This document shows, one piece after another, positions 1 through 10,983 of a stretch of 60,000 bases of DNA. The notes under the pieces were generated by a model. That model made no database searches, was not told the DNA's origin, and saw nothing but the letters and a program-made list of their open reading frames with translations. The stretch is from NCBI RefSeq assembly GCF_910592395.1, contig NC_088324.1, positions 15,900,953-15,960,952 on the forward strand. Direction: 5' to 3'. A program made the translations under genes and the position numbers. The stretch comes from Lineus longissimus (taxonomy: Eukaryota; Nemertea; Pilidiophora; Heteronemertea; Lineidae). Position 1 is the stretch's first letter. Every line of letters starts with the position of its first letter.

Positions 1-3000
1 TTTCACCCCGACGAGCATTCTTGCTTGAGGAGCTAAGCTAGGGTTGTTGGCTTCTCCAAGACATTCCGAAGACGCATTTCAAGACCAGAACGCGACAGAA
101 AAAAAAAACAAAATCAATTTGACTTTGTGTGACAAGAACTGCGGGATCAAAGACAATGCATTCTATTATATGTTAACAACTTTATTTTTATTGAATAATA
201 CTCCATTAAGTACTACAAACGCCAAGTCGTATTCTAGTTTCCCCTACTAGCTGCAGTGAGGAGACGCAGATCTTGCCTAGATACACCTTGATCTAACTCT
301 ATGTCTCACAAAACACGAAGAGACAGTTGACTCTTTTACTCATTCAGTCAACTATTTCCTGTTAATCTAAGTCTACTCCTTCGCAAGTTAAGTTCTTAAC
401 ACCATGTCCACATGAAGTCAATCAATAAGGCGATGATGTTTGTTTTGGGTGAATGGTGCTTATTCTAGAAACTCACCCACGAGTGTGTTATCAGTAGCGA
501 ATCATCGCATCATCCTGACTCCCGATAGTTTGATTGGTGTTTCTTCAGAATAACAGAACTTCTTTGATTAAACGACTCACGCGATTATTTCAGAGCTTTT
601 CCTTATGGTTCACACTATCTCCGCATTGAGTCTTATTTTCCTTGGGTGGTATCAGAAGAGATAGAAAATGTTCTCTTTAGATAACAGTGATTTTCAATCA
701 TGATGCTCATGTCATCTGACACCATTGTATAGTCTATGATAATGTGGTTATGTCAACGTACACTGAGAGTTAGGCGATGAAGAGGCCAAAAGCGATCTCT
801 CTAACGATGGTTGTCAGTACTGAAGAGACATCTCCATGATCAAAAAAGCGCTTAATAAGCAAACTTACATCAAGTCTATATCTGTCTCGTTAAACTCCAG
901 ACCTGCTTCTGTGAAATTGTTTGAGCTTGAGACGGCTGGTCAACATAGTAAAGGATTTTAAGAAAAGTATAGTGTTGTTTCTTTCTTTGTTCATTAGCAG
1001 CATGAGTCATATAAAGGACAACTATCTTGGTCATTATGTACCAAAGGAAGAAGTAAGGGCAGTCGGACGGCTGGCATGACTATAGCCCTAAGGTTAAGAT
1101 GCCTTAAGGATCAATGAAAGACGATAGCAAACCTTTCTCAGCACCAAACATCATGTTCGACTCACTTCAGTCTTACTGGGTTACCCCAGGGTCACTGACT
1201 TAGCACTACATACTTTATTTTAGGGCCACCCCTTCGAATATCTATAATTGCTCCTTCTAAACAGTCCTGCAATTCATCCCAAACATTTGACCTGAGGGAT
1301 ATAACGTGGCACTGTAAAGGCGAGGATTTTACTCGGATTTATGAATCGACAAATCAAACAAGAACACCAGGCTTAAACGAACGAACGTAAGCTTAAAACC
1401 ATTTACAGATCCGCCGATTGAGAGGAATCGATGCCGTAATTCTTGATGCAAAGCTCTCATTTAGTGATTCAAAAATCATGTATTCCTTTTGCTGAGATTG
1501 AGATTCGTTAAAACTTATCAATGCGATGTGCATTTTGGTTGAAAATCAGCCGATAATTAGAAAACCGTGTTTGGGTCGACTTTTCCGGTGAATTAGTTTA
1601 AGCAGCAAAATTGTCTCGGGGACATACGTTTGATAGTATAACGATCTGAGCAGCCTAACTACAACGGTTATTTCCCATAAAGACAATTTTGCACACAAAT
1701 CTGTTCGACTTTCACATTCATTGGATTACATTTCGAGATTTGTTTTTTGTCGTTTTTTTTTGTTGTTTTTTTTTGGTTCGCCAATCGCTACCGACCTCAA
1801 AGCCTATATGAAAACGGCATAACCACGTTTGGAAAGAACGATGCTTGAAGGATGGTTTGTTTCGTCTTTTCGATATGACACGAATCCTTTTTAGGACGTG
1901 CCACAGGAAGTGCTTCCTATATGGCTTTACGACTTCCCGCCGACTATATATTGTCTACGGAAGGGTTTCTCCGCCGAAGGAAAGTTGGGAAAAAGGCAAG
2001 TAGGGGGAAGACAAATCACTGTAAGCAGCTGGTAGGACACGCCGCGGACGACATGGAAACAGAATGGATCGCCGCAGAGTAGAGATGCAACATAGAACTA
2101 CTCCATCTTAACAAAACCCAAAGAACCACAGAGTAAGGCTGGTGCCTCATCACAAGAATACCACGCGCAGCATCAGCATTATGTCAACCCAAGAGTTGTA
2201 ATTCATTATACAGCAGATACAATATTCTGTTCACGCTGTTGGTGTAACTTGAAATGAAGGACCTGATGTTCTTCATGTTATCACAATTGCATCAGGCTGA
2301 TTATGAGACAATCGTGACAACTTGAACAATAAAACGGTGTATTTAACAGTAGATAAGAGCGTGTCATAATCGGGCGGCAAACCTCCCAGGGAATGTGGTT
2401 GTTCACGCTAACGTTGTGTTTTCGATGTGTTACAAATAGAGAGAAATACTCACGAAAGTGAATCGAACGCTTATATGAGCGCCTTGCAATAGTAAGGACT
2501 GCTCATGTGATGTCTGCAATTAACCTGTCACAAACACCCTGTAATATGATGATGGAAACTAGGAGTGTGCCTGTAAACAACTTGTGAAACATCTCAAGGC
2601 CACATTACACGTGTTCTTCCCGCTATTATTGCAAGATTGGTTCATATAAGTGTCTGAGCCCACGTGCCAGTCTCAGCAAATCAGCAGGCAACATCTTATA
2701 CTTACTCAACGGCACGTTCTATAAGAATATGACTTCCGGTACTCAGGTAAACTTCTCCCTTTCATAAGGATAGGCCCATGTCTCAGAGATCACAGAGGAA
2801 AACTTTGGATCCGACCAAGGTAAGCCATTTCTCTTAAAATGTTAAGTTTATTGCATGATGGACTTTTGAAGGAGCAACTAGCAAGGACTTTGGTCATTTG
2901 ATAACTATCCAAACCAATATTTCTTTCAATTCCTTGCAAAATCCAGCCTAATACCTTTTGAAGTTTGAAGTTTATGGTGTCTCCATTTATGGAGATAACC

Positions 3001-3254
3001 CGACCATGGTTTGAGTTTAGTCAAATGTTTGTCATGCGAATGGTAGGGCCTACAAGCCAAAACGAAAGATCACCGATGATTCGGTTACTGACTCTGGTGC
3101 ACCACGGGATTTCTAGCCGAACAACTGACACATGTAGAGCTTGCGCTCCAGGTAAGCCAGAGGTGATAATGAAATATCATCGATATCATACGGACGCAAT
3201 TAGCGGGGTTAAATACTGACCGGTCAAGACGAACGCGTTTAACATTTTTACAAA
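1..3254. other. 5' intergenic stretch, no gene recognised
   Basis: I see no convincing coding exon, RNA gene or repeat array here. Open frames are short and of poor composition. A T-rich stretch lies at about 1741-1776. The last part may contain the promoter and an untranslated first exon of the receptor gene that follows, but no TATA box or initiator can be assigned. Confidence 0.5.
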
Positions 3255-3266
3255 CTTTTATTGCAG
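3246..3266 (+). promoter_or_regulatory. Probable 3' splice site before the first coding exon of the receptor gene
   Basis: A pyrimidine-rich tract ends in TTGCAG at 3261-3266, 91 bases upstream of the start codon at 3358. This suggests that a 5' untranslated exon lies further upstream and that the first coding exon starts at 3267. It rests on motif only. Confidence 0.4.
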
Positions 3267-3357
3267 TCATAACCTTCTAAACCAGACGCTTAAAGAGTGC
3301 GGAGGCTATAAGGAAACGATCGTTGAGCTTTGCAGTCCAAAGATATCAACAAACGCC

Positions 3358-3520
3358 ATGGATAGAACCGCTGTCTTCGCAATCACAATGCTGGTGTCAA
3401 CGTGTTTTCACCAGATGTATACAGCTAAAGAGGAGATACCGAGTGAAGGACTGAACACAGACATGGAATGCGAGTGCCCTACTGGTTGGACTAATCACGG
3501 ATGTATGTGCTACTACATGG
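3358..3520 (+). CDS. Receptor gene, coding exon 1 (signal peptide and start of lectin domain)
   Basis: The ATG at 3358 opens a hydrophobic leader followed by the CPTGW start of a C-type lectin domain. The exon ends in phase 1 at a strong donor, GTAAGT, at 3521. I chose this ATG because it directly precedes a good signal peptide. Confidence 0.85.
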
Positions 3521-6500
3521 GTAAGTTGAAAAATTAGATGATTAAGCTTATAGAGGTAACAGATTCGACGTCTTGTCTTGTTGACAATGGTTTCTCAGAG
3601 TGGAAAATGAATGCTGGATATTACGTGTGCTCACGCTGTGATTTGCTGAGTTCACAGGAGATTTTCCTGTCAACATCTTCACCGAAGAGTGTATCTGGTT
3701 CGGTACTTTTCTATGATATAAAGGTCGTGTGTAGACTTTCTTTAAAATTCAGGTTGATCTCTATGTTATGGTTTGTGTTTATTTGAATCCAGATTACAAG
3801 CCACTGCTGACTTGGGAGACCGCAGAATCCATTTGCAAGTCCCTCCACCGAGGAGCTCACTTGCTGAGTGTCGTTAACAAAGAGGAAATGGCCGAAATAA
3901 AACGTGATCTTCAGACTACACGGACGGAGTTCGATCACCAAGAGAGATTCGTCTCAATTTTCATTGGGATTAGACTAAAGAGAGATGTAAGTCACATTAG
4001 CTGTTCCTCAATCGCCCAGCGTAACTTTTGAATCTTCCCCGTCAAGGCCATGGGTCATTCGTGAAAGCTTCTTTCAAAGGAAGCTGTTATCTTTTAGACT
4101 GCACATACGTTAGACCATTATCGCAAAAACTCGAATCAGTTGATTGAATGCTGAGTCTTATTATTCGCTAGGTAACTCGTGACGTCTTCAGTCTTCACAG
4201 GAGGCTAATCAGAGTCAGGTTCATGCACATCATAATTGGCCCACGTTATCGTAATGATTATCATCATAATTATCGCCGATGCCATTCAAAGAAAGAAGGG
4301 CTTATTTGCAACCGGTGTTTTAAAAACATCAATCATTTTACCCTCTTTCATTTCTCTCCTAATTGTTTCACCAATTTCATATGACTGATGATTGATTCCG
4401 TCCTCAGTCATGTCAGTTAACTGCTGAATACCCGAAGGTCCTTCAAACATTACCAACCACCTAGGACTGCCGGTACACGGTGAAACACTTTATGTACCTG
4501 AAAGATTGCTAGGATTCTGATGTTTGACACTCCCCCAGCCCTCTGGTCGTGTCGACCTAAGCGGATTGCACCGCTTGCAAGCGGTCTGAATATCTCTACG
4601 ATTAAAGGATGCTTTGAAGAGCGGTCTACGCTTCTCATCACCTGAAGGTCATTCAGACAAATGTAACTTCTCTTTTACAGAATGATCGAATGCAATGGAC
4701 AGATGGGAACTCAGTAGTCTTCTCCGAGTGGTACCATCCAGCCTTCACAGACTGGGTGCCGGACAACAGGACCTACATCAAGCTAAAAGATCACCCACAG
4801 CCAATCAACACCAGAGAATCAAAATGCGGCATGATGATAGTCGACCGCAATCATAACCTTGAGTGGACCAATTGGTTTCTTATACCTTGTGATGTGGAGG
4901 TGAAACAAACAGGGTTCATTTGCAAAGTTCCCGCTGCCGAGGTTCAGGAACAGCAACGTACACCTCATCTGAAGCCACACTTAGAGATGGCAGACTCAGA
5001 AATCGATGCAGATTATCAGCTTGGAAAGGCTGAGGTGAACTTGTGTCCAAGTGGTTGGACGTTGTTTTCTGGCAAATGCGTTAAAATGATCAAGATTGCA
5101 ACGGCTGATACGGAAATGCCTGACTACGATTCAGAGGTGTCTTGCTCTCGGTTTGATGCGGACACTTCTTCCGCAGATGAAGTACTTGAATTGTTGAAAA
5201 TTTGGAAACGATCTGACGAGGATGGCCGCATCTTCGTCAGAGAAGGTGATGGTTACGAGCTGTTGTACCCTACTGTTGACGAACACATGTATTCGTTGGT
5301 CACAAAGATGCAGGACTATTTCATTCGAAAAGTGATTTTTGATTCAAACAAGAATTCCTATGGATCCAGTCTCGATAATCTGACCTATGGTTTTCAATCG
5401 ATTCCGGGGGTTTTCTCAGTCGTGTGCAAGAGACTGCCAGTTACTATGACGGCGGTGCCATCTTGTGAAGAGCTAGAGTTTCGCTGTTCTGACGGCACTT
5501 GCATTTCTAATGCTTTCATCTGTGATGGGAAGAGCGATTGTAACGACGGCTCGGATGAAGTTGCCAACTTATGTAAGGTTGAACATTTCCCAAAGTTTGT
5601 TTGTGAGAACAGGGGGCAGATTCCTTATTCAAATTATTGCGATTTTGTCAGCCATTGTTCAGACAGTTCAGATGAGCAGGACTGTGTGAAATCGCCATGT
5701 ACGACTGATGAATTTCGTTGTACGAACGGACAGTGTATCGCGATTTCTAAAATGTGCGACCTTTTTCCTCACTGTCTTGATGGAAGTGATGAAGCAGGCG
5801 TGACGTGCCTCTGTCATTATAAACCTGAGATAACCAATATCACAAGTCAGATCAAAATAGAAAGTGAATTCCAGGGTCGTGGAAATTGCGATGCTATTGA
5901 AAAGACGGATTTGAATGGACTGATCATGGGAACACTGGAGTACTCCTTCCAATATTTAAGGCAAAATGAAACCAAGGCACAAATATTTAAGTCAATTGGT
6001 TTTTTCACTGAACCACTCTGTTCAGATCCGAATTCCCAGCGATGTCTTCCGACTCTGAACCAATGCTACCCACAACACAAGGCGTGCATCTACGATCGTG
6101 ATGCACTTGGTGGCCTGGCGTTTTGCAGCGATGGCAGCCATCTTCAGAACTGCGCTGATGTAGAATGCCAAGGGTTGTTCAAGTGTCGCCATTCGTACTG
6201 CATCCCTACCCGGTTTGTCTGTGACGGCAATTGGGATTGCCCCTACGGAGAGGAAGAGAAGTACTGCCCAAGAATACGGAGCTGCCCCGGACATTTTCGT
6301 TGTCGAGGGTCCAATATCTGTCTTGACAGAAGTGATGTATGTGACGGTGTGCCGCATTGTCCAGAAGGAGACGATGAAGCGGTCTGCAGTCAATCACGCT
6401 GCCCCTTCGGCTGCTCTTGCAGGGGAACGACGGTGTTGTGCTCAAATGTGGATCTTGAGGACTTCGCCCAATTCGACAAACAAACCCGTCTGTTGAACAT

Positions 6501-8013
6501 CACAGACTCCAAACTCAGACTTTCCAATTCAACTTTATTTGGATTTTCGGTTTTAGGCTGGTTAAGTTTGTCAAGGAATGAGCTCGCTGATCTACCAGTA
6601 GGATTGTTTCGAGGCCTTCAAAATCTCATTCGTTTGGACCTAAGTATGAATAAGCTTGTCTCTATTAGACCAGCGACATTCCAAGGCCTACAGAGACTAC
6701 AAACACTCAGTCTCTCAGGAAATAAAATCTCCAGAATCGCAGATGATACATTCAGAGGTCAAGCTCAGCTTACTTTCCTTTCCCTCCGAGAGAACGCCAT
6801 GCAGGTAGTAGAACCCCGTGCATTTCTTGGGTTGAGGAAACTCGACGTTCTCGAATTGGATGGAAATCAATTCGCCTTATTGCAACCAGAATCATTCGAA
6901 ACGCTGGAGATAGAATGGCTGATAACTGACGAACACAGATTTTGTTGTTCTGCTAATTTATCTGGGCCACCAGTGAAGAACTGTTTTCCACAAGCAGATG
7001 AATTTTCTAGTTGCGGTGACCTGCTTTCGAAGATTCCTCTGCGGATTATCGTGTGGACTTTAGGGTTGAGTGCTTTTATCGGTAATGGTTTCGTAATCAT
7101 ATGGCGTATCCTGCGAATGTCTGCTTATAAGAATGAAAATGTCCTTGTCATCAATCTTGGTATCTCTGATCTTCTCATGGGGTTGTACTTGATGATTGTT
7201 GGATCTGCTGATATATATTTCCGCGGGATTTACGGCATTCACGACACACTGTGGCGCCACCATACAGTCTGTTCCATCGGTGGGGTCCTGAGCTTCCTCT
7301 CCTGCGAGATGAGTATCTTCGTCTTAGTGTTCATAACACACAGTAGGGTCGCTGCGATCGTTTTCCCATTCCAAACACGGAGGTACTCAAATCGCGCCAT
7401 GTGGGGCATCGTCGGCACAGCCTGGCTAGTTGGGATCGGACTGGCGCTACTTCCTGTCCGCCATTTCGGAATAATCGATAGTTTCTACAACCAGAACAGT
7501 ATTTGTCAACCACTCACATTCGGGAAGCGCCGTAACACATATGAAGAGATCTTTCTATGTATCAATCTCGCTGCCGTATTTTCCATAATAATTGGATACC
7601 TCCTCATCTATCGGACCATGAGGAAATCATCCCACAATATGCATAATTTCTCTCGCCACGGATGCAATACAAAGCTAGTGGAGCTGGCCTTCCTCCGCAA
7701 AATGACTCTAGTGATTTTCACCGACCTCCTCTGCTGGGTCCCTCTCATCATTGTAAAGTTCCTCGAGAGGATAAACGTGGTCGTGTCACCAGAGATCACA
7801 GTCTGGCTGGCTTTATTTGTCCTCCCTCTGAATTCTGCCATCAACCCATACTTATACACCGTCGGGGTTGTGCAGGGGCTCCGCAAAGCCAGAGGAAAGT
7901 GGTATCAGTCATCAAGCTACAGGAGGGCCAGCGGGTCTCTCCTCACATCCAAGACTGGGACGAGAGATTCCTCAGGCAGTGCCGGGCTGAACATGAAGAG
8001 AGACACGGCCTGA
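3358..8013 (+). CDS. GRL101/relaxin-receptor-like LGR GPCR with N-terminal C-type lectin domains (three exons)
   Basis: The joined exons 3358-3520, 3793-3986 and 4681-8013 encode 1229 residues in agreeing phases (1, then 0) with GT-AG introns. Order: signal peptide (about 1-23); C-type lectin domain (about 40-202, with WTDGNS and a final FICK); a degenerate second lectin-like domain (about 241-370); LDLa repeats (about 381-417, 422-454, 459-495, 615-648, 654-688, several with the C-x-DGSDE signature) and a degenerate Cys-rich block at about 566-611; LRR N-cap (about 693-706); about six LRRs (720-867); a Cys hinge (873-897); and seven helices (TM1 907-930, TM7 1156-1180 with NSAINPYLYT). TM6 has TDLLCWVP, typical of LGR and relaxin-type receptors. 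It should be a plasma-membrane receptor; the ligand is unknown. The LDLa-LRR-7TM order points to type C LGRs; the lectin domains and a Ser-Arg-Val at the DRY position are unusual. Confidence 0.93.
3521..3792 (+). other. Intron 1 of the receptor gene
   Basis: The intron runs from GTAAGT at 3521 to a pyrimidine-poor acceptor ending AATCCAG at 3792. It is open in one frame for much of its length, but the family alignment continues only across the splice. Confidence 0.8.
3793..3986 (+). CDS. Receptor gene, coding exon 2 (middle of lectin domain)
   Basis: It encodes lectin-domain residues 55-119, including the helix with a conserved Cys (TWETAESICKSL) and the FIGIRL strand. It enters in phase 1 after exon 1 and ends in phase 0 at GTAAGT (3987). 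Confidence 0.88.
3987..4680 (+). other. Intron 2 of the receptor gene
   Basis: This 694-base intron ends in a classic acceptor (TTCTCTTTTACAG, end 4680). A short AT-rich run of TCATCATAATTATC type lies at about 4255-4275. No other feature is seen. Confidence 0.8.
4681..8013 (+). CDS. Receptor gene, coding exon 3 (end of lectin domain to C-terminus)
   Basis: One uninterrupted exon of 3.3 kb encodes residues 120-1229: the rest of lectin domain 1, the second lectin-like domain, all LDLa modules, the LRRs, the seven helices and a Ser-rich cytoplasmic tail. It ends at TGA 8011-8013. Vertebrate relatives are split by many introns across the same modules, so the single exon is noteworthy. Confidence 0.93.
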   Translation, partial: NDRMQWTDGNSVVFSEWYHPAFTDWVPDNRTYIKLKDHPQPINTRESKCGMMIVDRNHNLEWTNWFLIPCDVEVKQTGFICKVPAAEVQEQQRTPHLKPHLEMADSEIDADYQLGKAEVNLCPSGWTLFSGKCVKMIKIATADTEMPDYDSEVSCSRFDADTSSADEVLELLKIWKRSDEDGRIFVREGDGYELLYPTVDEHMYSLVTKMQDYFIRKVIFDSNKNSYGSSLDNLTYGFQSIPGVFSVVCKRLPVTMTAVPSCEELEFRCSDGTCISNAFICDGKSDCNDGSDEVANLCKVEHFPKFVCENRGQIPYSNYCDFVSHCSDSSDEQDCVKSPCTTDEFRCTNGQCIAISKMCDLFPHCLDGSDEAGVTCLCHYKPEITNITSQIKIESEFQGRGNCDAIEKTDLNGLIMGTLEYSFQYLRQNETKAQIFKSIGFFTEPLCSDPNSQRCLPTLNQCYPQHKACIYDRDALGGLAFCSDGSHLQNCADVECQGLFKCRHSYCIPTRFVCDGNWDCPYGEEEKYCPRIRSCPGHFRCRGSNICLDRSDVCDGVPHCPEGDDEAVCSQSRCPFGCSCRGTTVLCSNVDLEDFAQFDKQTRLLNITDSKLRLSNSTLFGFSVLGWLSLSRNELADLPVGLFRGLQNLIRLDLSMNKLVSIRPATFQGLQRLQTLSLSGNKISRIADDTFRGQAQLTFLSLRENAMQVVEPRAFLGLRKLDVLELDGNQFALLQPESFETLEIEWLITDEHRFCCSANLSGPPVKNCFPQADEFSSCGDLLSKIPLRIIVWTLGLSAFIGNGFVIIWRILRMSAYKNENVLVINLGISDLLMGLYLMIVGSADIYFRGIYGIHDTLWRHHTVCSIGGVLSFLSCEMSIFVLVFITHSRVAAIVFPFQTRRYSNRAMWGIVGTAWLVGIGLALLPVRHFGIIDSFYNQNSICQPLTFGKRRNTYEEIFLCINLAAVFSIIIGYLLIYRTMRKSSHNMHNFSRHGCNTKLVELAFLRKMTLVIFTDLLCWVPLIIVKFLERINVVVSPEITVWLALFVLPLNSAINPYLYTVGVVQGLRKARGKWYQSSSYRRASGSLLTSKTGTRDSSGSAGLNMKRDTA

Positions 8014-8510
8014 ATCAATTTAACAGAATGTTGCGAAAGAACAGCTACCAGCATGACCGGTAATATATTTGACAAAAAACGGTTTTGACTATCTCAAGAT
8101 AGTTATTAGACTATGCAATTCATTTCCGCCTGAACTTTAGGTGCAGGTCTGTTGCAGGTTTGTGGCAGGCGGCAAATTAGATTACCATCTGTGGCCAAGT
8201 TTCACGCGTGTTTTCTGATTTGGTTTTGTGATAACTAAACAATCGCTAATTGATCTGTTGTGTTTCATCATGTGCTTATGACACAACCAGGCTCTTATGT
8301 TGTAAGAAGCAGAGAGAATATCCTCCGATCTGCTTGGAGAATGTGGGAAGCGGTCACTGAAGATGTCTTGCCAGGATCTTTGTGGTTTATGGACTGAGAA
8401 ATATTTGACGATGGCCACAGTGTATGAACTTACTAGTGACTTTGGCCGACTATTGTGACAGATACGAACGTTGTACTCCATTATGAATAAATTCCTGCGA
8501 AGTTTTATGT
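8014..8510 (+). other. Probable 3' UTR of the receptor gene with poly(A) signal
   Basis: An AATAAA at 8486-8491 lies 473 bases after the stop codon and is the first canonical poly(A) signal downstream. A short perfect hairpin (CCGTCTTC / GAAGACGG) lies at about 8611-8631, between this gene and the convergent peptide gene. Confidence 0.5.
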
Positions 8511-8707
8511 ATTACTTTGTGTTGAATATTCAATCAAGGTATTAAGAGCTAAAGAATGACTACTTGTACCGAAATAGTTATCGTATAGGACGTTCCATTT
8601 GTACTTCACCGTCTTCCATCAGAAGACGGCTAGTTAAAGTTTCGCCAGTGATTCGCTGTTGAGCACAGAAGAGTGCAGCCTTTCATTTCCACCGGAGGAC
8701 AACCTGT

Positions 8708-8864
8708 TTATTTACAGCGCCATACCAGGGACCCTCTCATCGGCAGACACTTGAGTCCTCCACAGCAAGGTTTCCAGTGTGTCTTGCACGGCTGACCGCG
8801 GCTCCGACATGTTCGCTTCACCAGTTTTATAGAGTCGTCAGGGGTATCTGATCCGTAATGCAGT
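8708..8864 (-). CDS. Last coding exon of a secreted inhibitor-cystine-knot (knottin) peptide precursor
   Basis: On the - strand a strong acceptor (CTCTTTTTCATTTCCAG) precedes an exon open to TAA at 8710-8708. It encodes 17 residues of acidic-then-basic propeptide, a Lys-Arg cleavage site, and a 34-residue basic mature part whose six cysteines are spaced C-x6-C-x6-CC-x4-C-x10-C, the inhibitor-cystine-knot framework. Thr at 8812 would be the first mature residue. The exon starts in phase 2, so the signal peptide must come from an upstream - strand exon, which I could not place with confidence. Such peptides are usually secreted channel modulators, venom components, defence peptides or agouti-like ligands; the sequence does not say which. 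It is tail to tail with the receptor gene. The chance of six cysteines, CC doublet, dibasic site and splice site falling together by accident is small, but expression is unproven. Confidence 0.72.
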
Positions 8865-8945
8865 CTGGAAATGAAAAAGAGTGTTGACAACACATCTACG
8901 TTTAAAACTTATTGATGTCATCCACATACACTGCACTCGTCTCGT

Positions 8946-8966
8946 CCCCCCCCCCCCCCCCCCCCC
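8946..8966 (+). repeat. Poly-C homopolymer (21 bases)
   Basis: There are twenty-one uninterrupted C residues, inside what would be the intron upstream of the knottin exon. Similar runs occur at 32521, 44862 and 47913, always as C on this strand. Confidence 0.95.
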
Positions 8967-9078
8967 GACAACTGTTGATACAAAATGTCATGTGTTTACT
9001 ATAGTTAGCAGCTTGCATTTCATTTCGGGTTTTTTTTCTGAAGATGACCTTTCTTACCTTTTCATGACCACATTATTT

Positions 9079-9350
9079 CCTGAAAGATGAAAAAAAAATT
9101 CTAAGTCCAAATATTTTTTTCATTTGTTTTTTTCTGCTCAAATTGAAGAAACATCATCAGTCCTAAAAAATCTTTACTCTGAAATTTTTTCAGAATTTTG
9201 AACTTTTGAAAAAGTTCAACTCTGAAAGATGAAAAAATTTTTTAGTCCAAATATTTTTCAAATGAAGAAACATCATCAGTCCCAAAAATATTTTGACCTT
9301 GAAAATTTTAATTCTGAAAGATCATCATCAGTCCCAAAAAAATTTCCGGG
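9079..9350 (+). repeat. Degenerate A/T-rich tandem repeat
   Basis: The motifs CTGAAAGATGAAAAAA, AGTCCAAATATTTTT and AAACATCATCAGTCC recur three to four times with insertions and deletions. It has the look of an old decayed minisatellite of roughly 60-90 bases per unit. No coding potential. Confidence 0.6.
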
Positions 9351-9423
9351 TATTGCCTATAAAAGCATGGGAAATTTCGAGATCTTTGTGGAACCGATTC
9401 GTTCATACGGTAAAGGGAAGTGA

Positions 9424-10860
9424 AGGATGTATAGAGATCGATTGATGTTCGAGTCATTCTTGTGGGTGTGCTGTGATAGGACGTTCACCACAGCTGTAAC
9501 CTAAGCTTTTAAGGGCGTTTTGAGGATTTCGCTTATTAGCTTACCTGAAGTAGATGCCTCAGCATGCTGCCATCTGTCCACTAAAACTGGAACGGAGAAC
9601 GTGCTTCTTTCAGAACGATGCGGTTTACGGTTTGTCAAGTAGAAATCGCCTGGTAAGTCTGTCGCCGTGCAGAATTGTTGATGACATAACTTTACAAACT
9701 TTACAAATCTATACTTTTTATATTGAATCTAACCGAATGAAAGGGAGTAATGATTACCTACAGCTGGACCATTCTAGACACTTATCTGGAATACTTGTTC
9801 ACGGTAAATACAGATGGGACCCACACATTCGATGACAATGATGTAGATGCGTACTTACGGGCAAATACGATGAAAACCACTACCTTCCCTTGTCCATCCA
9901 TTTTACAGTCAGCTTAAAGCAACTCTGAACTACACCTCGTTTTGAGCAATGCCTAAAATGTATCGATTGTTTTGGCCAAGCAGGTCAAATCGCTCTTTAA
10001 CCCCGTTATGGTACATGTAGCCAGTTATGCTTTCAATCGAAATCACAAAAAAATCTGATACACAGCTCAGTTTCGCTGACAATATTAATAGTATCAATTA
10101 CATGGAGCTTGATTCATGTGAAAGTTGTTGAGTGTTTATGTATACCGGTAGGCACATAATTACAAGATTATACAATTGATAAATTCACCGGACAATATCG
10201 ACCTAGAAACAATCACACTCCATGATTGATATTTCACCTCGTATTATCTGATAATACATCATCACAAATACTCCTGTGACGACCTTGCATCAGCCCCACG
10301 ATCAACAGAAACAGGAATCATTTTGTATCCAGTTACGCAAGTGCATGAAGGAGTACCGTAACAGAGTCTTGCAAGTGTATGCATCACCGGGTATAACTTT
10401 GATCACATTTTGCCAACCGACCGTGGTACCGTGATTCTAAATCAAAGGTCTTAAATGAGTATTTATTTAATGCTGCCCTCACCTCATATAACATTGAAAA
10501 CCGTCAAGCTGTCTTCCAGAGATACTGAGGCAACATATAGGAGAACACAAGGGAGATACTCATGTTTACCATACACCGGGTACTATACCAGCCAGTTACC
10601 AATCGAAATATCTGACTTGGACGTCAGGGACTCTGTTCCCACGCTAAATTGACTACTGTGGACAATGTCTTCGCACTCTTTCCTGGCACAATGTAAAGTG
10701 AGGGAGTAACCGAGCATACTCAAGCTCCACGCATTCAATGCAAATGTCGAGAACGTATCAATATTTTGTGCTACCCATTATCGAAACTTTTTCTATTTGG
10801 CACAATGTAAGGTGCGAGATCGATCGAAAATGTGACCATCGATAGGCAATCTCATCCTAC
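9424..10860. other. Gene-free stretch
   Basis: No gene is recognised. A good - strand donor motif (TTCAG before GTAAGC) lies at about 9543, but the frame that would feed the knottin exon contains a stop, so it is not called as an exon. Confidence 0.4.
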
Positions 10861-10861
10861 T

Positions 10862-10983
10862 CGCAATGAATGCAACCTCTAGCTGCAAGCAATGAATGCA
10901 ATCTCTAGCTGCAAGCAATGAATGCAATCTCTAGCTGCAAGCAATGAATGCAATCTCTAGCTGCAAGCAATGAATGCAATCAA
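10862..10983 (+). repeat. 26-bp tandem repeat, about 4.6 copies
   Basis: The unit CAATGAATGCAATCTCTAGC plus TGCAAG repeats with starts at 10864, 10890, 10916, 10942 and 10968. The copies are almost identical; the first has one C for T. A related CAATGAATGCAATTTAAAGC stretch recurs near 11424, so the array sits in an older, longer-period repeat. Confidence 0.9.
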
